A DNA stretch of 64,000 nt from Gemmatimonadota bacterium. Its GTDB lineage: Bacteria; Gemmatimonadota; Gemmatimonadetes; Gemmatimonadales; Gemmatimonadaceae. The stretch is taken from assembly GCA_028287235.1 (NCBI GenBank), contig JAQBQB010000030.1, positions 248,001-312,000 on the forward strand, in the 5' to 3' direction. Of this stretch, positions 61,187 through 64,000 are shown piece after piece. Each line of letters starts with the position of its first letter. The first letter of the stretch is position 1. The notes beneath the pieces are model-generated. The model saw nothing but the letters and a program-made list of their open reading frames with translations. It did not search any database and was not told the origin of the DNA. The position numbers and the translations under genes were made by a program.

Positions 61187-62188
61187 TCAGTAGGGGAGCG
61201 GAACGGCGAGCAGCACGGGCGCCGTGAGCGGAATGGCGGAAATGCGGTGGCCGGCGGCGTCGTGCTTGTTCCACTGGCTGTTGGCCACGTAGACGAACTC
61301 GCGGCCGGCCACTGCGCCGATCGTCGGCTCGTCCGCGACGGTCGAATTCTGGTCCAGCAGCTCGGCGCGCACGACGCGCGTGTACGATGGGTCGAGCACG
61401 AACCGCATGATGCGCGCGGGCGACACGCCGTTCTGCACGGCCACGATCGCGCCGCGATCCCACGCGATTCCGTCGCACCCCACCGACGTGGACCGCGGCG
61501 CGTCGGCGAGGCGCGTGACGCGCTTCGTCGCGAGGTCGAGCCGCCGCAGCCCGCGCGAGTAGTCGGACAGGAACACCACCGCGCCGTTCGGGCCGGGCGC
61601 CATGCCCTGCAGCGAATGAAAGAGCGGACTGCGCACCGCGTCGAGCGACGTCGCACCGGGGCGCAGCCAGTACAGCACGGGGTCGTTCGAGTCGGTGACG
61701 AATACGTCGCCGCGCGGACCCACCGCGAGATCGCCGAGCACGTGTCCGCCGCGAATCGGAGGCAGGTTCCAACGCTGCTCGACCGCGCCGTCGGCGATGC
61801 GTATGCGCAGCAGCGCGGCGATGACGGTATCGCCCGGGGCGAAGCCGTCCATCTGCGCGATGCCGGACGTCGTCGCCCAGAGCACGCCGCGCGCGCCGTC
61901 GACGCGTACGCCGAGCAGCGCGCCGAGATCGTGTCGGTCGCGCGGCCATAGCTCGCGCACGGTGCCGTCGGCGCGGAGCTCGGCGATGGTTCGATGGCGC
62001 ACGCTGGCGACGTAGAAGCGCCCCGTTCGCGAATCGAAGTCCATGCCTTCGGGCCAGAAGGTGGAGTCTGGAAGCGTGGCGCGAACGTGGCTGTGCACCT
62101 GCGGCTCGCGGGTGAGCGCGTCGAGGGCCGTTGCGGTGGCGATCATTAGCGCCGCGCGTCGAATCGATGCTCCGAACAGGGCTCTCAT
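61187..62188 (-). CDS. SMP-30/NHL-like beta-propeller protein, exported
   Basis: A 333-residue protein. After a hydrophobic start (ALMIATATALDAL) come propeller-type repeats: WPEGMDFDSRTGRFYVASVRHRTI, GARGVLWATTSG, GPRGDVFVTDSND, GPNGAVVFLSDYSRG and GVRVD/NGVSP turns. Such propellers bind or hydrolyse lactones or serve as scaffolds. It precedes the GDSL lipoprotein gene. The ATG at 62188 is the first plausible start; an upstream open frame is not supported. Confidence 0.75.
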   Translation of the reverse strand: MRALFGASIRRAALMIATATALDALTREPQVHSHVRATLPDSTFWPEGMDFDSRTGRFYVASVRHRTIAELRADGTVRELWPRDRHDLGALLGVRVDGARGVLWATTSGIAQMDGFAPGDTVIAALLRIRIADGAVEQRWNLPPIRGGHVLGDLAVGPRGDVFVTDSNDPVLYWLRPGATSLDAVRSPLFHSLQGMAPGPNGAVVFLSDYSRGLRRLDLATKRVTRLADAPRSTSVGCDGIAWDRGAIVAVQNGVSPARIMRFVLDPSYTRVVRAELLDQNSTVADEPTIGAVAGREFVYVANSQWNKHDAAGHRISAIPLTAPVLLAVPLPY

Positions 62189-62357
62189 GCCTGCACGGTG
62201 CGACCGCGTCCAAGCACCGACCACGACTCGGTGACGAAGCGCGCGATCCCGCGGGGCGGCGGTGCCGCCCTCGGGACGAGACGATTCGTCACCGGCTTTG
62301 AACGTCTCGCACCTCCGCTCTGGATGCGCCACGCTCCGCGTGCGATCGTTGCGGCGT

Positions 62358-63065
62358 ATGATGAGACTCTGGATGACCTCGTACGCGCGGCGGTCGCCGC
62401 TGTGGAATGCCGGAGTGGTGAGCGTTGCCGCTCACGCGCTCCTGATCGGCGGGGCGGTCGTTGGAACCGCGCCTCCGCCGTCGATGTCGCGGGAGAGTTT
62501 TGCCAACCGTGTCTACTACTTGCCGCCGCCCGATCGTCCGCAGGTGGCGCGCGGCTCGCGCGAAGCGGTGCACTACATCACGCTGGCCGAGGGGCTCGGC
62601 ACTGGTCCGGGACCAGCGGCGATCGACGCACGCCGCGCCATTGGACTCACGGAGCATTCTCGCGACGCGGGTCAGAAAGCCGTCGATTCCGTGACCGCGC
62701 CGCCGCTCGTCGGCGAAGAGCACGGCGACTCCGTGTTCACCGTGCTCGAGGTGGACAGCGCCGTCGTACGCACGCAGTCGAGCGCCGCGCCCGCGTATCC
62801 GCTCGACCTGCTCACGAAGCACGTCGAGGGCGCGGTGACGGCGCGTTACATCGTCGACACTACCGGCTTCGCCGATCCCGAGTCGTTCGTCGTCCTCAAA
62901 TCGACGAACGACGGCTTCGTCCGCGCCGTGCAGGCCGCCCTCCCGTACATGCGCTTCTCACCGGCGAAAATCGGAACGACGCGCGTGCGGCAGCTGGTGG
63001 AACAGATCTTCACCTTCCGGATCAACTCGGGCGACTCGGCGCCGGTGGCCGGCCCCAAGCCATAA
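62358..63065 (+). CDS. Energy transducer TonB-like protein
   Basis: A 235-residue protein: an N-terminal membrane anchor (NAGVVSVAAHALLIGGAVVG), a Pro-containing linker, and a C-terminal TonB domain (YPLDLLTKHVEGAVTARYIVDTTGFADPESFVVLKSTNDGFVRAVQAALPYMRFSPAKIGTTRVRQLVEQIFTF). It couples the proton gradient to outer-membrane receptors and could serve the SusC receptor at 18 kb. No ExbB/ExbD are nearby. The first of two adjacent ATGs (62358, 62361) was chosen. Confidence 0.9.
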   Translation: MMRLWMTSYARRSPLWNAGVVSVAAHALLIGGAVVGTAPPPSMSRESFANRVYYLPPPDRPQVARGSREAVHYITLAEGLGTGPGPAAIDARRAIGLTEHSRDAGQKAVDSVTAPPLVGEEHGDSVFTVLEVDSAVVRTQSSAAPAYPLDLLTKHVEGAVTARYIVDTTGFADPESFVVLKSTNDGFVRAVQAALPYMRFSPAKIGTTRVRQLVEQIFTFRINSGDSAPVAGPKP

Positions 63066-63151
63066 AGGGGGCATCCCTCCCCGCGCGGAGTGCCCGTGTG
63101 CATTATGTGGGTGTTCACACAGCTCTCCGTCTCAGCAGAGGAACACCCCGC

Positions 63152-63544
63152 ATGCTGTATGCTCTCGTCTGTTACAATTCCGAGGACACCGTCTTCTCTT
63201 GGACGAAAGAGGAAGACGACGCGGTCATGGCCAAGCTCGCGGTGGCGCACGAGAAGCTCGCCAGCAAGGGCAAGCTCGGGCCGGCGCTTCGGCTTGGCCC
63301 GTCGAAGACGGCGACGACCCTGCGGAAAAATCAGAACCCGCCCCTGATCACCGACGGCCCGTACGCCGAGACGAAGGAAGCGCTGCTCGGCTTTTACGTG
63401 ATCGACTGCGACTCGCAAGACGAAGCCCTCGACTTCGCGCGCGACCTGGCGAAGGCGAATCCGGGCGGCGCGTACGAGATTCGGCCGATCAGGTTCTTTC
63501 AGCCGGGGAGCCCTATGCCGGCGACTACCGCGGTTACGGCGTAG
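63152..63544 (+). CDS. YCII-related (DGPF-domain) protein
   Basis: A 130-residue protein of the YCII/DGPF family: LYALVCYNSED, then PPLITDGPYAETKEALLGFYVIDCDSQDEALDFA. Members often pair with ECF sigma factors, but none is adjacent here. AGAGGA nine bases upstream supports the ATG. Its 3' end overlaps the convergent LytTR gene by 11 bases. Confidence 0.85.
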   Translation: MLYALVCYNSEDTVFSWTKEEDDAVMAKLAVAHEKLASKGKLGPALRLGPSKTATTLRKNQNPPLITDGPYAETKEALLGFYVIDCDSQDEALDFARDLAKANPGGAYEIRPIRFFQPGSPMPATTAVTA

Positions 63545-64000
63545 CCGTCTCCACGGCCTCCGTTCGCGCGCCGAGGCGCGCATGGAGCCGCTCGCGGTAG
63601 GTGCGTGAGAGCCGGAGCTTCGCGCCGTTGCGCAGCACGATGATCGCGTCGCCGGCGAACCAGGGCTGCACCTCGACGATGCGGTCGACGTTCACGATGT
63701 ACCGCCGGTGGATGCGAATGAAGGCGCGCGGGTCGAGTTGCGGCTCGATGCTCGCCGCGGTCATGCGAATGAGATGGCTCGCGCCGGCGACGTGCAGCCG
63801 AATGTAGTTGCCGTCGGTCTCCCACCAGTCCACGTCGGCGGTGCGGATGATCTTGAGCACGCCGTCGACTTTCACGGCCACGCGGTCGAGCGCCGGCTTC
63901 GCGCTCTGCTGCTGCGTCGCGGCCGCATAGTCCGACAGCAGCGCGCGAATGCGCTCGGCGTCGCCGCCGGCACGCGCGACGTGCACGCGTTCCTTCGCGC
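63534..64000 (-). CDS. LytTR-type response regulator, C-terminal part
   Basis: The frame is open to the right edge, so the N-terminal receiver is outside the window. The visible part holds the LytTR DNA-binding domain: VAVKVDGVLKIIRTADVDWWETDGNYIRLHV, IEPQLDPRAFIRIHRRYIVNVDRIVEVQPWF and LRLSRTYRERLHARL. LytTR regulators control virulence or envelope genes, usually with a sensor kinase; the partner would lie beyond the edge. Confidence 0.9.
   Translation of the reverse strand, partial: AKERVHVARAGGDAERIRALLSDYAAATQQQSAKPALDRVAVKVDGVLKIIRTADVDWWETDGNYIRLHVAGASHLIRMTAASIEPQLDPRAFIRIHRRYIVNVDRIVEVQPWFAGDAIIVLRNGAKLRLSRTYRERLHARLGARTEAVETATP

Noticed and set aside
1-64000. tRNA, rRNA, CRISPR, phage or transposase genes
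   Set aside because: None seen on either strand; repeats present are palindromic or tandem and lack regular spacers.

Overview
The window is GC-rich, densely packed bacterial chromosome. Its gene repertoire is typical of Gemmatimonadota: a Rho factor with a long RGD/RGG-rich N-terminus, a SusC/SusD pair outside Bacteroidetes, FtsX/MacB-type ADOP permeases paired with PadR regulators, many POTRA and TPR proteins, and many two-component genes. The phylum is an inference from this mix and from codon bias. No rRNA, tRNA, CRISPR array, phage or transposase was found.

Layout. 1-6.2 kb: start of a BamA/TamA-like protein, rho, small TPR proteins, an AraC-type regulator coupled to a single-domain receiver, and a 46-residue lipoprotein with a clear terminator. 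6.6-17.1 kb: a compact type II secretion operon (E, G, F, H, I, J, K, L-like, M-like, C-like, D), nearly every gene overlapping the next, ending in a sigma-54 activator. 17.1-25.7 kb: an IclR regulator divergent from a SusC receptor, followed by SusD, a serine hydrolase and a lipoprotein quinoprotein. This looks like an import, hydrolysis and oxidation locus, with a perfect operator-like palindrome at the regulator start. 25.9-28.7 kb: PepSY protein behind a Pho-box-like array, a degenerate DksA-like protein and an outer-membrane barrel protein. 28.7-37.4 kb: two PadR/ADOP modules flanking a DUF6328-like membrane protein and an acyltransferase. 37.6-42.5 kb: a lipoprotein, a sigma-54 activator with a pseudo-receiver and an altered GAFTGA loop, a TPR protein and a lytic transglycosylase. 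42.5-45.1 kb: ABC exporter operon. 45.2-53.5 kb: zinc dehydrogenase, SRPBCC protein, a kinase/NarL regulator pair with two small genes, an EamA transporter and a PAS-kinase-receiver hybrid. 53.5-64 kb: ECF sigma factor, a 275-bp imperfect palindrome, a four-gene operon (membrane protein, CsaA, sulfurtransferase, OsmC), hydrolase, ferredoxin, HNH nuclease, TerC, GDSL lipoprotein, propeller protein, TonB, YCII protein and a truncated LytTR regulator.

The richest unannotated signals lie between genes: a CRP-like site at 6355-6370, an IclR-type palindrome at 17900-17916, an 11-bp-periodic Pho-box-like array at 25688-25742, nested PadR-like repeats at 31685-31740, a near-consensus promoter overlapping an inverted repeat at 34316-34358, and the long palindrome at 54371-54645. 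I did not see one self-contained, wholly new system. The best candidates for something undescribed are the IclR/SusCD/hydrolase/quinoprotein locus, the palindromic element, and the two small genes at 4773 and 47556.
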